A DNA stretch of 16,599 nt from Hydrogenophaga sp. (GCA_020047875.1 JAIFNE010000187.1:1-16599); one strand, 5' to 3'. Shown: positions 1 through 7,580, numbered from the stretch's first letter. Made by a program: numbers and translations. The notes: generated by a model from the sequence alone, not told the origin.

Positions 1-25
1 TCTGGCGCTCTGAGACAATTGGGCG

Positions 26-1411
26 ATGAACGAAATTGTCATTCCTCCAAGCGCTGGTGCACCCAAAGTGGGCTTTGTGAGCCTGGGCTGCCCCAAAGCG
101 CTGACCGACTCCGAACTGATCCTGACCCAACTCAGCGCAGAGGGTTACCAGACCGCCAAGACCTTCGCTGGGGCCGATCTGGTGATCGTGAACACCTGCG
201 GGTTCATCGACGACGCCGTGCGCGAAAGCCTCGACACGATTGGTGAGGCACTGGCCGAGAACGGCAAGGTGATCGTGACCGGTTGCCTGGGCGCGCGCGA
301 AGCTGAGGGCGGAGGCAATCTGGTTCGCAACATGCACCCCAGCGTGCTGGCCGTGACGGGTCCCCATGCCACCTTCGAGGTGATGGAGGCGGTGCACCTG
401 CATCTGCCCAAGCCGCACGATCCTTTTGTTGACCTGGTGCCCGCGCAAGGCATCAAACTCACGCCGCGCCACTACGCTTACCTGAAGATCAGCGAGGGCT
501 GCAACCACCGTTGCACCTTCTGCATCATCCCGTCGATGCGTGGCGATCTGGTGAGCAGGCCGATCGGGGATGTGCTGACCGAGGCGCGCAAGCTGTTCGA
601 GGCGGGCGTGAAGGAGTTGCTGGTGGTGAGCCAGGACACTTCGGCTTACGGGGTCGACATGCAGTATCGGGTGGGCTTTTGGGATGGCAAGCCGGTCAAG
701 ACCCGAATGTTTGATCTGGTGCGCGCGCTCGGCGAGCTGGCCAAGGGGTTTGGCGCCTGGGTGCGCTTGCACTACGTCTATCCCTACCCGCATGTGGACG
801 ACATCATCCCTTTGATGGTTGACGGGCTGTGCCTGCCCTACCTCGATGTGCCGCTGCAACACAGCCACCCCGATGTGCTCAGGCGCATGAAGCGGCCGGC
901 GAGTGGCGAGAAGAATCTGGAGCGCATCGCGCGCTGGCGGGAGATGTGCCCGGAGATCGTGGTGCGCAGCACCTTTATTGCGGGGTTTCCCGGCGAAACC
1001 GAGTCTGAATTCCAGCATCTGCTGGATTTTGTGCAGGAAGCGCAGATCGATCGCGCCGGCTGCTTTGCCTATTCCCCGGTGCAGGGTGCGGCGGCCAACG
1101 GTCTGGCCAATCCGGTGCCGGCCGAGCTGCGCGAGGAGCGCCGGGCGCGCTTCATGGCGGTGGCCGAGCGGGTGTCGAGCGAGAAGCTGCGCCAGCGCAT
1201 CGGTGCCACCATGCAGGTGTTGGTGGATTCAGCGCCCGGTCTGGGCAAGAAGGGCGGTGTGGGCCGCAGCTACGCCGACGCGCCAGAGATCGATGGTTTG
1301 GTGCGCCTGTTGCCACCCGAAAAAATCAGCAAGACGCTCAAGGTGGGTGAGTTCACCAAGGCGCGTGTCGTTGCCGCTGAAGGGCACGACCTGCTGGCGG
1401 TACCGTTTTGA
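26..1411 (+). CDS. rimO: Ribosomal protein S12 methylthiotransferase RimO
   Basis: Radical-SAM enzyme that adds a methylthio group to the beta carbon of a conserved aspartate of ribosomal protein S12. The 461-residue protein shows the full MiaB/RimO layout. The N-terminal UPF0004 domain carries three iron-sulfur cysteines, C22 (in SLGCPKALTDSE), C58 (NTCGF) and C87 (TGCLG). The radical-SAM core has CxxxCxxC at C159, C163 and C166 (EGCNHRCTFC). A TRAM domain spans about 391-461. GCPK around C22, QDTSAYGVD, and HYVYPYPHVDD are RimO-type rather than MiaB-type, and the protein aligns by eye with E. coli RimO through ADAPEIDG near the C terminus. The ATG at 26 is the only usable start because an in-frame TGA lies at 11-13; the Shine-Dalgarno is weak. 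Family identity is very secure. Confidence 0.97.
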   Translation: MNEIVIPPSAGAPKVGFVSLGCPKALTDSELILTQLSAEGYQTAKTFAGADLVIVNTCGFIDDAVRESLDTIGEALAENGKVIVTGCLGAREAEGGGNLVRNMHPSVLAVTGPHATFEVMEAVHLHLPKPHDPFVDLVPAQGIKLTPRHYAYLKISEGCNHRCTFCIIPSMRGDLVSRPIGDVLTEARKLFEAGVKELLVVSQDTSAYGVDMQYRVGFWDGKPVKTRMFDLVRALGELAKGFGAWVRLHYVYPYPHVDDIIPLMVDGLCLPYLDVPLQHSHPDVLRRMKRPASGEKNLERIARWREMCPEIVVRSTFIAGFPGETESEFQHLLDFVQEAQIDRAGCFAYSPVQGAAANGLANPVPAELREERRARFMAVAERVSSEKLRQRIGATMQVLVDSAPGLGKKGGVGRSYADAPEIDGLVRLLPPEKISKTLKVGEFTKARVVAAEGHDLLAVPF

Positions 1412-1466
1412 GTAACGAGCGGCTTGCTCGGTCACGCTTCCGCCTTGCGCAGAGTCCAAGTCGCTC

Positions 1467-1484
1467 AACCCGTTCGCGGGTTTT
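1467..1484 (+). terminator. Possible intrinsic terminator after rimO
   Basis: AACCCG-TTCG-CGGGTT forms a 6-bp stem with a UUCG loop and runs straight into a T tract (1481-1484, two of the four Ts lie in the stem). It sits 56 nt after the rimO stop and before the convergent tRNA gene. The T tract is short, so termination may be partial; if it leaks, the rimO transcript would run antisense through the tRNA into rnr. Confidence 0.4.
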
Positions 1485-1533
1485 GCGCGTTCATCGGGTA
1501 ATTGGCGGCGGTGTTTGTTTCGCCGAACCCATG

Positions 1534-1570
1534 AAAAAAGGGCTTGCAAACATCACGTTTGCAAGCCCTT
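1534..1570 (-). terminator. Strong intrinsic terminator of the tRNA-Leu gene
   Basis: A 14-bp perfect inverted repeat (1538-1551 with 1557-1570) encloses a 5-nt loop (1552-1556). On the minus strand the right-hand stem arm ends in a run of six Ts (complement of A1534-A1539). It begins 7 nt beyond the encoded CCA of the tRNA. There is no T tract on the plus-strand side, so it should act on minus-strand transcripts only. Confidence 0.9.
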
Positions 1571-1577
1571 ATGATCG

Positions 1578-1662
<85 letters not shown>

Positions 1663-1679
1663 ATTTCAGGAAAACCGAA

Positions 1680-1688
1680 ATTCTAGCA
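1680..1688 (-). promoter_or_regulatory. Extended -10 promoter of tRNA-Leu
   Basis: Read on the minus strand this is TGC-TAGAAT, an extended -10 element matching TGnTATAAT with one mismatch in the hexamer. It places the transcription start about 11 nt upstream of the mature tRNA 5' end. No good TTGACA-like -35 lies 16-18 nt upstream; the region is T-rich (complement of the A runs at 1691-1710), which could act as an UP-like element. The promoter lies inside the 5' untranslated region of rnr and runs towards its start codon. Confidence 0.55.
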
Positions 1689-1696
1689 GAAAAATT

Positions 1697-3985
1697 GTGA
1701 ACGAAAAAAACAGCCTGTTGGCCGAATTTGAAGGTGTTGTTTCTGGCCATCGCGATGGCCACGGATTTGTGATCCGCGACGACGGGCAGCCCGACATCTA
1801 CCTGCCATCCAACGAGATGCGCGCGGTCTTGCACAAGGATCGGGTGAAGGCGCGGATCGTGCGCCTGGACCGCAAGGGTCGGCCGGAAGGCCGCGTGACC
1901 GAGATCGTGGAGCGTGCGAACACGCCCATCATCGGCCGCTTGCTGCTGGAGGGTGGCATCTGGTTGGTGGCGCCGGAGGACAAGCGGTACGGTCAGGACG
2001 TGCTGATTCCCAAGGCGGCGACCGGCTCGGCCAAGGCAGGGCAGGTGGTGGTGGTTGAGCTCACCGAGCCGCCAGCCTTGTACGGCCAGCCCGTGGGCCG
2101 CGTGAAAGAGGTGCTGGGCGAGATCGACGACCCGGGCATGGAGATCGAAATTGCGGTGCGCAAGTACGCAGTGCCCCACGAGTTCTCCGAGCCAGCTTTG
2201 GCCCAGGCCCGCAGCCTGCCGGATCATGTGCTGGCTGGCGACCACCGGCAACGCGTGGACTTGCGCGATGTGCCGCTTGTCACCATCGACGGCGAGGATG
2301 CGCGCGATTTTGACGATGCGGTGTATTGCGAACCGGCCAAGGTGGGCCGCGGCAAGGGCTGGCGTTTGCTGGTGGCGATTGCCGATGTGAGTCACTATGT
2401 TGAAACCGGATCGCCGATCGATGTGGACGCTTACGACCGAGCTACCTCGGTCTACTTCCCGCGGCGCGTCATCCCGATGCTGCCGGAGAAGCTGTCGAAC
2501 GGCCTGTGCTCGCTGAATCCTGGGGTGGAGCGCTTGTGCATGGTGTGCGACATGCTGGTCAACGCCAAGGGCGAAGTGCACGCCTATCAGTTCTACCCGG
2601 CGGTCATGTTCAGCCATGCGCGGCTGACCTACACCGAGGTGGCCGCGGCGCTGCAAAACACCCGCGGGCCCGAAGCCACCCAGCGCAAGGCGGTTCTGCC
2701 TTATCTGCTCAATCTGCACGATGTGTATCGCGCGCTGCTGGCTGCGCGCAACGCCCGTGGTGCGGTGGACTTCGAGACGGTGGAGACGCAGATCGTGTGC
2801 GACGAGTCGGGTCGGATCGAAAAAATCATTCCACGCACCCGCAACGATGCGCACAAGCTGATTGAGGAAGCGATGCTGGCGGCCAACGTGTGTTCGGCCG
2901 ACTTCATTGGCCAGGGAAAGCACACCGGGCTGTTTCGGGTACACGAGGGGCCGACGCCGGAGAAGCAGGACATTCTGCGCAACTACCTCAAGGCCATGGG
3001 CGTGGTGCAGACCATCAGCGAAAACCCGCAACCGTCGGAGTTTCAGCGCATTGCCGAGGCCACCAAGGAGCGCCCGGAGTCGCAGCAGATCCACAGCATG
3101 TTGCTGCGCTCGATGTCGCAGGCGATCTACACGCCGAACAACGAGGGCCACTTTGGCCTGGCCTTCGAGGCCTACACCCACTTCACCAGCCCGATTCGCC
3201 GCTACCCCGATCTGCTGGTGCACCGCGTGATCAAGGCCATTCTGGCGGGCAAGCGCTACCAGTTGCCGGAACTGCCCACGCCGGGTGAGGCCCATGCCAA
3301 GCTCAGCAAGCGCCTGGCCAGCCGCGTCAAGGTGCCCACGGGGCAGCCGGTGAAAAAGATGTCGGCCGACACGCTGGCCTGGCAGGCTGCGGGACTGCAT
3401 TGCAGTGCCAACGAGCGCCGGGCCGACGAGGCCAGCCGCGACGTGGAAGCCTGGCTCAAATGCAAGTACATGCGCGAGCACCTGGGCGAGGAGTTCAGCG
3501 GTGTGGTGAGTTCGGTGACGAGTTTTGGCCTGTTCGTCACGCTCGACAGCATGTATGTCGAGGGCCTGGTGCACATCACCGAGCTGGGCGGTGAGTATTT
3601 CCGTTTTGACGAGGCGCGCCAGGAGCTGCGCGGAGAGCGCACCGGCATTCGCTATGCGCTGGGCAGCCGGGTGCAGGTGCAGGTGAGCCGCGTGGATCTC
3701 GATGGTCGCCGAATCGACTTCCGCCTGGTGACCGAGGGCGAAGATCTGACACAGCGGGCCATGCGCGACAAGTCGGGTGCCGATGCAGACGATTCGGCCG
3801 CGCCCAGACCGCGTCGTGCGAAGTCGGACGACGGCGCGACAACGGCCCGAACCGCTACCAAGGGCAAGGCGGGCACTGCTGCCAAGCGGTCCGACCGGAA
3901 AGCCGCGGGCCCGAGTGGCGAGCGCGGTGCACCGCGCAGTGGTGGCCCTGGCAAGGCAGGAAAATCGGGCAAGGGTCGCCGCTGA
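1697..3985 (+). CDS. rnr: Ribonuclease R (VacB/RNase II family 3'-5' exoribonuclease)
   Basis: Processive 3'-5' exoribonuclease that degrades structured RNA and takes part in rRNA and tmRNA quality control. The 762-residue protein has an N-terminal cold-shock/OB domain (about 13-55, with GHRDGHGFV), an RNB catalytic domain with DGEDARDFDD at 198-207 (metal-binding D198, D204, D206, D207, equivalent to E. coli D272, D278, D280, D281), the SPIRRYPDL motif at 498-506, an S1 domain (about 598-678) and a Lys/Arg/Ala/Gly-rich tail (about 685-762). Compared with E. coli RNase R (813 residues) it lacks the N-terminal helix-turn-helix segment. The start is GTG: the upstream frame is open only to a TAA at 1613-1615, inside the tRNA, and holds no ATG, GTG or TTG. 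The Shine-Dalgarno is poor. Confidence 0.96.
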   Translation: MNEKNSLLAEFEGVVSGHRDGHGFVIRDDGQPDIYLPSNEMRAVLHKDRVKARIVRLDRKGRPEGRVTEIVERANTPIIGRLLLEGGIWLVAPEDKRYGQDVLIPKAATGSAKAGQVVVVELTEPPALYGQPVGRVKEVLGEIDDPGMEIEIAVRKYAVPHEFSEPALAQARSLPDHVLAGDHRQRVDLRDVPLVTIDGEDARDFDDAVYCEPAKVGRGKGWRLLVAIADVSHYVETGSPIDVDAYDRATSVYFPRRVIPMLPEKLSNGLCSLNPGVERLCMVCDMLVNAKGEVHAYQFYPAVMFSHARLTYTEVAAALQNTRGPEATQRKAVLPYLLNLHDVYRALLAARNARGAVDFETVETQIVCDESGRIEKIIPRTRNDAHKLIEEAMLAANVCSADFIGQGKHTGLFRVHEGPTPEKQDILRNYLKAMGVVQTISENPQPSEFQRIAEATKERPESQQIHSMLLRSMSQAIYTPNNEGHFGLAFEAYTHFTSPIRRYPDLLVHRVIKAILAGKRYQLPELPTPGEAHAKLSKRLASRVKVPTGQPVKKMSADTLAWQAAGLHCSANERRADEASRDVEAWLKCKYMREHLGEEFSGVVSSVTSFGLFVTLDSMYVEGLVHITELGGEYFRFDEARQELRGERTGIRYALGSRVQVQVSRVDLDGRRIDFRLVTEGEDLTQRAMRDKSGADADDSAAPRPRRAKSDDGATTARTATKGKAGTAAKRSDRKAAGPSGERGAPRSGGPGKAGKSGKGRR

Positions 3986-4038
3986 CGGCGGCGTGTTCGA
4001 GCTCGCGGCGAATCGGCTTGTTGTTTGGGGTGGGTGTT

Positions 4039-4590
4039 ATGCGCGTTGTGTTGTTTCTGCTGGATACGGTGTTTTTCTTTCTGGTCGCCTCGGCCTTGTT
4101 GCGTGCTTGGATGAACCACCTGCGCATTCAGATGTCGGCCCAGCCGGGTCGCTTCGTAATCGCCATGACCGACTGGGTGGTCAGGCCGGTGCGCCGCGTG
4201 CTGCCGCGCAGTCTGGCGCAGAGCCGGGTCGATTGGGGCAGCCTGATGGCCGCCCTGTTGCTGGCAATCGCGTATGGCGGGCTTTGGCTCACGCTGGTCA
4301 ACGCGTTTTCTAGCGTGTCGGCCTCTTCGGCCGCCATGATGCTTGCCATCCCCACCCTGGCCATCAAGCTGCTGCTGCGCACGGTGTTTCAGGGGCTGAT
4401 GGTGCTGTTGCTGGCGTATGCCGTGTTGTCCTGGGTGCAGCCACACTCGCCCGTGGTGGGGACTCTGGACCGCCTGTGTGCGCCCGTTCTGCGGCCGCTG
4501 CGCCGCATCGTGCCCACCGTGGGTGGTGTCGACCTGTCGGTGCTGGTGCTGATCATCTTGCTGCAGGTGGCGCTGATGCTGCTGGGTTGA
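4039..4590 (+). CDS. yggT: YggT family integral membrane protein
   Basis: A 183-residue, very hydrophobic inner-membrane protein with two copies of the YGGT repeat. The first copy spans roughly residues 15-85, with VVRPVRRVLPRS. The second spans about 125-182, with APVLRPLRRIVPTVGGVDLS followed by a final membrane helix. Membrane segments are likely near 3-23, 68-90, 98-130 and 160-182. The biochemical role of the family is not settled; members in other bacteria have been linked to osmotic tolerance and cell-division loci. I place the start at ATG 4039, where GGGGTGGG lies just upstream; a TTG at 4018 would add seven residues. It follows rnr by 53 nt on the same strand and may be co-transcribed with it. 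Confidence 0.88.
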   Translation: MRVVLFLLDTVFFFLVASALLRAWMNHLRIQMSAQPGRFVIAMTDWVVRPVRRVLPRSLAQSRVDWGSLMAALLLAIAYGGLWLTLVNAFSSVSASSAAMMLAIPTLAIKLLLRTVFQGLMVLLLAYAVLSWVQPHSPVVGTLDRLCAPVLRPLRRIVPTVGGVDLSVLVLIILLQVALMLLG

Positions 4591-4632
4591 ATCTGCGGCG
4601 CGCCGTTTTGGGTGGTTGCTGGCAGAGGTCCG

Positions 4633-6204
4633 TCACACCAGCGGATGCACCCTTGACGCCAGCCGGCCGGCACTCAAGGCCTCGTTGGTGGTTCGCACCC
4701 ACTCGTCGGCCAGCCAGCCGTGTTGAAACACCGCGGAGGCCACCTGATCCAGCAGCTTGTCTGACGTGCCGTGCTGCGGGTCGGTGAGCGCAGCGCCCAC
4801 CATGCCGGCCAGCACATCGCCTGTGCCAGCGGTGGCGAGTGCGGCGTTGCCGGTGGGGTTGATCTGTGGCGTTGCGCCGGGCGCAGCGATCACGGTGCCC
4901 GAACCTTTCAGCACACACACCACGCCGTAGCCAGTGGCCAGCTGTTGACTGGCTTGAAGCCGTTCGCGCATCACCTCGGGGGTGGTGATCCCGAGCAAGC
5001 GCGCGGCCTCCAGCGGATGGGGTGTGATCACGGTGAACCCGCTGCGCTGGCGCAGCTGGGTCTGTAACCCGGTATCCCGGGCAATGGCGTTGAGCGCGTC
5101 GGCATCCAGCACCAGCCGCCAAGCGCCCGCCATCACCGCGGGCAGCACCGCAGCCACCGCTTCACCACCGCCGCAGCCGCACACCACCACCGATCGTTCA
5201 AGCGTCTCGCGCTGCAGCAGCAGGTCGACCCGCCGCAACATCAACTCCGGCGCCTGCGGGTCCCAGCGCAGGTCTGTGTGCCCATCTGCCAGCAAACCCA
5301 GCAGCACCCGGCCTGCACCGCCGTGCAGGGCGGATCGCGCCGCGAGCACGGCGGCGCCGGTCATCCCGGCGCCATTGAAGGTGATGTCCTGGCCACCGAG
5401 GACCACCACGTCGGCGCGCGTGCCCTTGTGGCTGGCGTGCGGGCGCGAAGCCTGAATCCGGGGCGGTTCGACACGCCCCGCCAGCCAAGCCGTCACCGGC
5501 GCCCTGGATCTGAGCGCTTCCGTCACGACCGGGCACTGCAAATCGTCTAGCCAGATCTCACCGGCCTGATCGCGGCCGTGGGCTGTCAGCAGGCCCGGCT
5601 TCAGGCAAAGCAGTGACAGGGTGTGGCGCGGCGCGCCCGGCTGCGCAGGCACTGAGTCGTTCAACAGCTCATGGGTGTGGCCGGTGTCGGCGTCCAGCCC
5701 GGAAGGCACATCGACGCAAAGACAAGGCGCAGCAGATCGGTGCAGCAGGCCGAGCCAATCGGCCAGCTGGCCGCTGGGCGCCCGGGTGACGCCAATACCG
5801 AGCAGCGCATCAATGCCAAGATCCCACGCTGTGGGCGGGCTTGCGCTGAACCGCACGCCCGCTGAGCGGGCTTCGGCGAGTGCCTGCGCCGCGTCGGGCG
5901 GCGTTGTGGTGCCCGCGTGCAGGGTCACCACCACCTCCCGATGGCCGCCCGCGGCCTGCGCCCATTCGTGGAGCAGGCGCGCTGCGACCAGTCCGTCTCC
6001 CCCGTTGTTGCCTGGACCGCAAGCGATCCAGATGCATCTCGCATGCGGAGCCAAGGCCTGGGCCAGCCGCGCGGTCGCCAACCCGGCTCGGGCCATCAGT
6101 GTGTGCGGCGGCAGCGCAGCCGCCGCCATCGCCTCGACCGCGCGGGTGGCCGACACGCTAAGGAGCGCCTCGCGGCTGTGGACGCCGATCCGTCGCAATG
6201 CCAT
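4633..6204 (-). CDS. nnr: Bifunctional NAD(P)H-hydrate repair enzyme (epimerase + ADP-dependent dehydratase)
   Basis: Repairs hydrated NADH and NADPH: the N-terminal YjeF_N domain epimerises R- and S-hydrates and the C-terminal ribokinase-fold domain dehydrates the S form using ADP. The 523-residue protein matches the E. coli fusion in length (515). Epimerase marks are GPGNNGGDG at 63-71, IDALLG at 131-136 and DVPSGLDADTG at 165-175. Dehydratase marks are HKG at 259-261, NGAGMTGAA at 277-285, LDADALNAI at 366-374, TPHPLEAARLLG at 394-405 and ATAGTGDVLAG at 457-467, with the likely catalytic D463. Oddly, CGCGGG (342-347) stands where GPGLG is usual. ATG 6204 is chosen because GAGG lies 5 nt upstream and the domain starts there; a GTG at 6336 would add 44 residues of poor character. 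Convergent with yggT across 42 bp. Confidence 0.93.
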   Translation of the reverse strand: MALRRIGVHSREALLSVSATRAVEAMAAAALPPHTLMARAGLATARLAQALAPHARCIWIACGPGNNGGDGLVAARLLHEWAQAAGGHREVVVTLHAGTTTPPDAAQALAEARSAGVRFSASPPTAWDLGIDALLGIGVTRAPSGQLADWLGLLHRSAAPCLCVDVPSGLDADTGHTHELLNDSVPAQPGAPRHTLSLLCLKPGLLTAHGRDQAGEIWLDDLQCPVVTEALRSRAPVTAWLAGRVEPPRIQASRPHASHKGTRADVVVLGGQDITFNGAGMTGAAVLAARSALHGGAGRVLLGLLADGHTDLRWDPQAPELMLRRVDLLLQRETLERSVVVCGCGGGEAVAAVLPAVMAGAWRLVLDADALNAIARDTGLQTQLRQRSGFTVITPHPLEAARLLGITTPEVMRERLQASQQLATGYGVVCVLKGSGTVIAAPGATPQINPTGNAALATAGTGDVLAGMVGAALTDPQHGTSDKLLDQVASAVFQHGWLADEWVRTTNEALSAGRLASRVHPLV

Positions 6205-6211
6205 ACCTGCC

Positions 6212-6451
6212 TCAGGCCCTGGGGGAGCGTTGCACGCCGCCAAACCTGTGCAGATGGCGCGGCAGGGGCCTGCCGGCTTCGATGGGCTGGGGGCATCGAC
6301 TGAGCTGGCCGCGGATCCGGCTTCGGATCGCGTCACTTTCGTGACCTGCAGCCGCCCCTTTTGAACGGGTCGCTAACGGCGGCATGCTCCAAGCGTGGTC
6401 GACCTCGAGCGCTCTCTGGTCGGCGTTCTTGGTGGCGGTTGACATGACCAT
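6212..6451 (-). CDS. Possible small protein upstream of nnr (79 codons)
   Basis: I do not recognise this product. The frame begins with ATG at 6451 (a second ATG at 6445) preceded by AGGAGA, with 7 nt between AGGAG and the ATG, one of the best Shine-Dalgarnos in the window. It ends with TGA at 6214-6212, 7 nt before the nnr ATG, so it would be the first gene of a two-gene unit or a translational-coupling leader for nnr. The start reads MVMSTATKNADQRALEVDHA; the second half is Arg/Pro-rich and less protein-like, and there are no membrane segments or motifs. No convincing minus-strand promoter is seen upstream. It could be a real lineage-specific small protein, a decayed gene, or chance. Confidence 0.3.
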   Translation of the reverse strand: MVMSTATKNADQRALEVDHAWSMPPLATRSKGAAAGHESDAIRSRIRGQLSRCPQPIEAGRPLPRHLHRFGGVQRSPRA

Positions 6452-6610
6452 GGGTTTTCTCCTGTCGCGTGCGCAAAGGCGCGCGACCAAGCCTTCATCC
6501 TGCGTGGGGGCTGGTTCGGCGTCAAGACTGGTTGCGGTCAGCTCGCAGGCCGGGCCTCTTCGGTCTGACGGCAGAGGCTGCAGCTGCAGGGCATGGATCC
6601 CGAGCGCCAC

Positions 6611-6619
6611 TGCTATACT
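6611..6619 (+). promoter_or_regulatory. Extended -10 promoter of rpsB
   Basis: TGC-TATACT is an extended -10 element with five of six hexamer positions matching TATAAT. It predicts a transcript start near 6626 and a leader of about 156 nt before rpsB. There is no recognisable -35 at the usual distance, which fits an extended -10 promoter. The position upstream of the rpsB-tsf genes and the quality of the hexamer support the call. Confidence 0.6.
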
Positions 6620-6625
6620 TGAATG

Positions 6626-6782
6626 GCTTTGCAGTTCGCTGGCGTTTTTTTGTGCCAGTGTCTTGTCAAAGTCAATCGCAAACCGGCCCATCCGGGTGTT
6701 GCGGCAGCCGCTGGGGCCATCAGGCCTGCTGTTGTCGCGATCGGGGCCGGATTTTAGAAGCAACCTTTGGAAAGCTATTTTC
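6626..6782 (+). promoter_or_regulatory. Structured rpsB 5' leader (candidate S2 autoregulatory element)
   Basis: The predicted leader has two clear hairpin regions. The first is CGCTGGC (6637-6643) pairing with GCCAGTG (6654-6660), with one G-U pair and a U-rich loop GTTTTTTTGT. The second is an outer GGCCC/GGGCC stem (6685-6689 with 6714-6718) around an inner GCGG-CAG-CCGC hairpin (6701-6711). In E. coli, ribosomal protein S2 represses rpsB-tsf through the rpsB leader; whether this betaproteobacterial leader does the same is inference. The rpsB ribosome-binding site GGAAAG (6769-6774) lies downstream of the second structure. Confidence 0.4.
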
Positions 6783-7538
6783 ATGTCTATCTCCATGCGC
6801 GAAATGCTGGAAGCCGGTGTCCACTTTGGTCACCAAACCCGCTTCTGGAACCCCAAGATGGCTCCGTACATCTTCGGGCATCGCAACAAGATCCACATCG
6901 TCAACCTCGAGAAGACGCTGCCGTTGTTTGAAGACGCAGCAAAGTTTGTTCGCCAGCTGTCTGCCAACCGCGGCACGATCCTGATGGTCGGCACCAAGCG
7001 CCAGTCCCGCGACATCGTGGCCCAGGAAGCGCGTCGCGCTGGCGTGCCTTTTGTTGACCAGCGCTGGCTCGGCGGCATGCTGACCAACTTCAAGACGGTC
7101 AAGACCTCCATCAAGCGCCTCAAAGACATGCAGGCACAGCAAGAAGCTGGCCTGGATACGATGAGCAAGAAAGAGCAGCTGATGTTTGCTCGCGAGATGG
7201 AGAAGCTGGAAAAAGACATTGGCGGCATTCAGGACATGACTGCTCTGCCCGATGCCATTTTTGTGATCGACGTCGGTTTCCACAAGATCGCTGTGCTGGA
7301 AGCTCAGAAGCTGGGTATTCCGCTGGTGGGTGTGGTGGATACCAACCACTCGCCGGTGGGCATCGATTACGTGATCCCTGGCAACGACGACTCGGCTCGC
7401 GCTGTCGCACTCTACGCCCGCGGCATCGCCGATGCGGTGCTTGAAGGCCGCAACAACGCTGTGAACGAGGTGGTGAAGTCGGTTGCCGCCGAGGGCTCCG
7501 ATGAATTCGTCGAAGTCAAGGAAGGCGCGTCCGCCTAA
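6783..7538 (+). CDS. rpsB: 30S ribosomal protein S2
   Basis: A 251-residue S2 protein of the small subunit head/body junction, needed together with S1 for initiation. The N terminus MSISMREMLEAGVHFGHQTR lines up with E. coli S2, followed by FWNPKMAPYIFG, WLGGMLTNFKTVK, SIKRLKDM and DTNHSPVGIDYVIPGNDDS, all S2 signatures. It is about ten residues longer than E. coli S2. ATG 6783 is chosen over ATG 6795 by alignment and by GGAAAG 8 nt upstream. The frame stays open upstream to 6384, but that stretch is intergenic in character. It heads the rpsB-tsf unit. Confidence 0.98.
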   Translation: MSISMREMLEAGVHFGHQTRFWNPKMAPYIFGHRNKIHIVNLEKTLPLFEDAAKFVRQLSANRGTILMVGTKRQSRDIVAQEARRAGVPFVDQRWLGGMLTNFKTVKTSIKRLKDMQAQQEAGLDTMSKKEQLMFAREMEKLEKDIGGIQDMTALPDAIFVIDVGFHKIAVLEAQKLGIPLVGVVDTNHSPVGIDYVIPGNDDSARAVALYARGIADAVLEGRNNAVNEVVKSVAAEGSDEFVEVKEGASA

Positions 7539-7558
7539 GCCCAGGCGCCGCCTGAAAC

Positions 7559-7580
7559 AGGGGCTCGTGTGGCCCCTTTT
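7559..7580 (+). terminator. Attenuator-like intrinsic terminator between rpsB and tsf
   Basis: AGGGGC (7559-7564) pairs with GCCCCT (7572-7577) around a 7-nt loop and leads into TTTT (7577-7580). It begins 20 nt after the rpsB stop and lies 67 nt before the tsf start. A partial terminator at this point is known in E. coli, where it sets the S2 to EF-Ts ratio; here the T tract is short, which fits partial read-through into tsf. No separate tsf promoter is obvious. Confidence 0.6.

Noticed and set aside
6205..6336. 44-residue N-terminal extension of Nnr from GTG 6336
   Set aside because: The added residues are low-quality Ala/Pro/Ser sequence, while ATG 6204 has a well-placed GAGG and starts the known domain.
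6464..6487. GTCGCG/CGCGAC inverted repeat in the nnr-rpsB gap as a terminator
   Set aside because: No T tract follows on either strand; it may only structure the leader of the small minus-strand frame.
6664..6669. TTGACA on the minus strand as a -35 for nnr and the small frame
   Set aside because: The hexamer 17 nt downstream reads AACGCC, not a -10.
6384..6782. N-terminal extension of rpsB
   Set aside because: S2 homology starts at MSISMREML (6783), the Shine-Dalgarno is there, and the predicted promoter at 6611-6619 lies within the extension.
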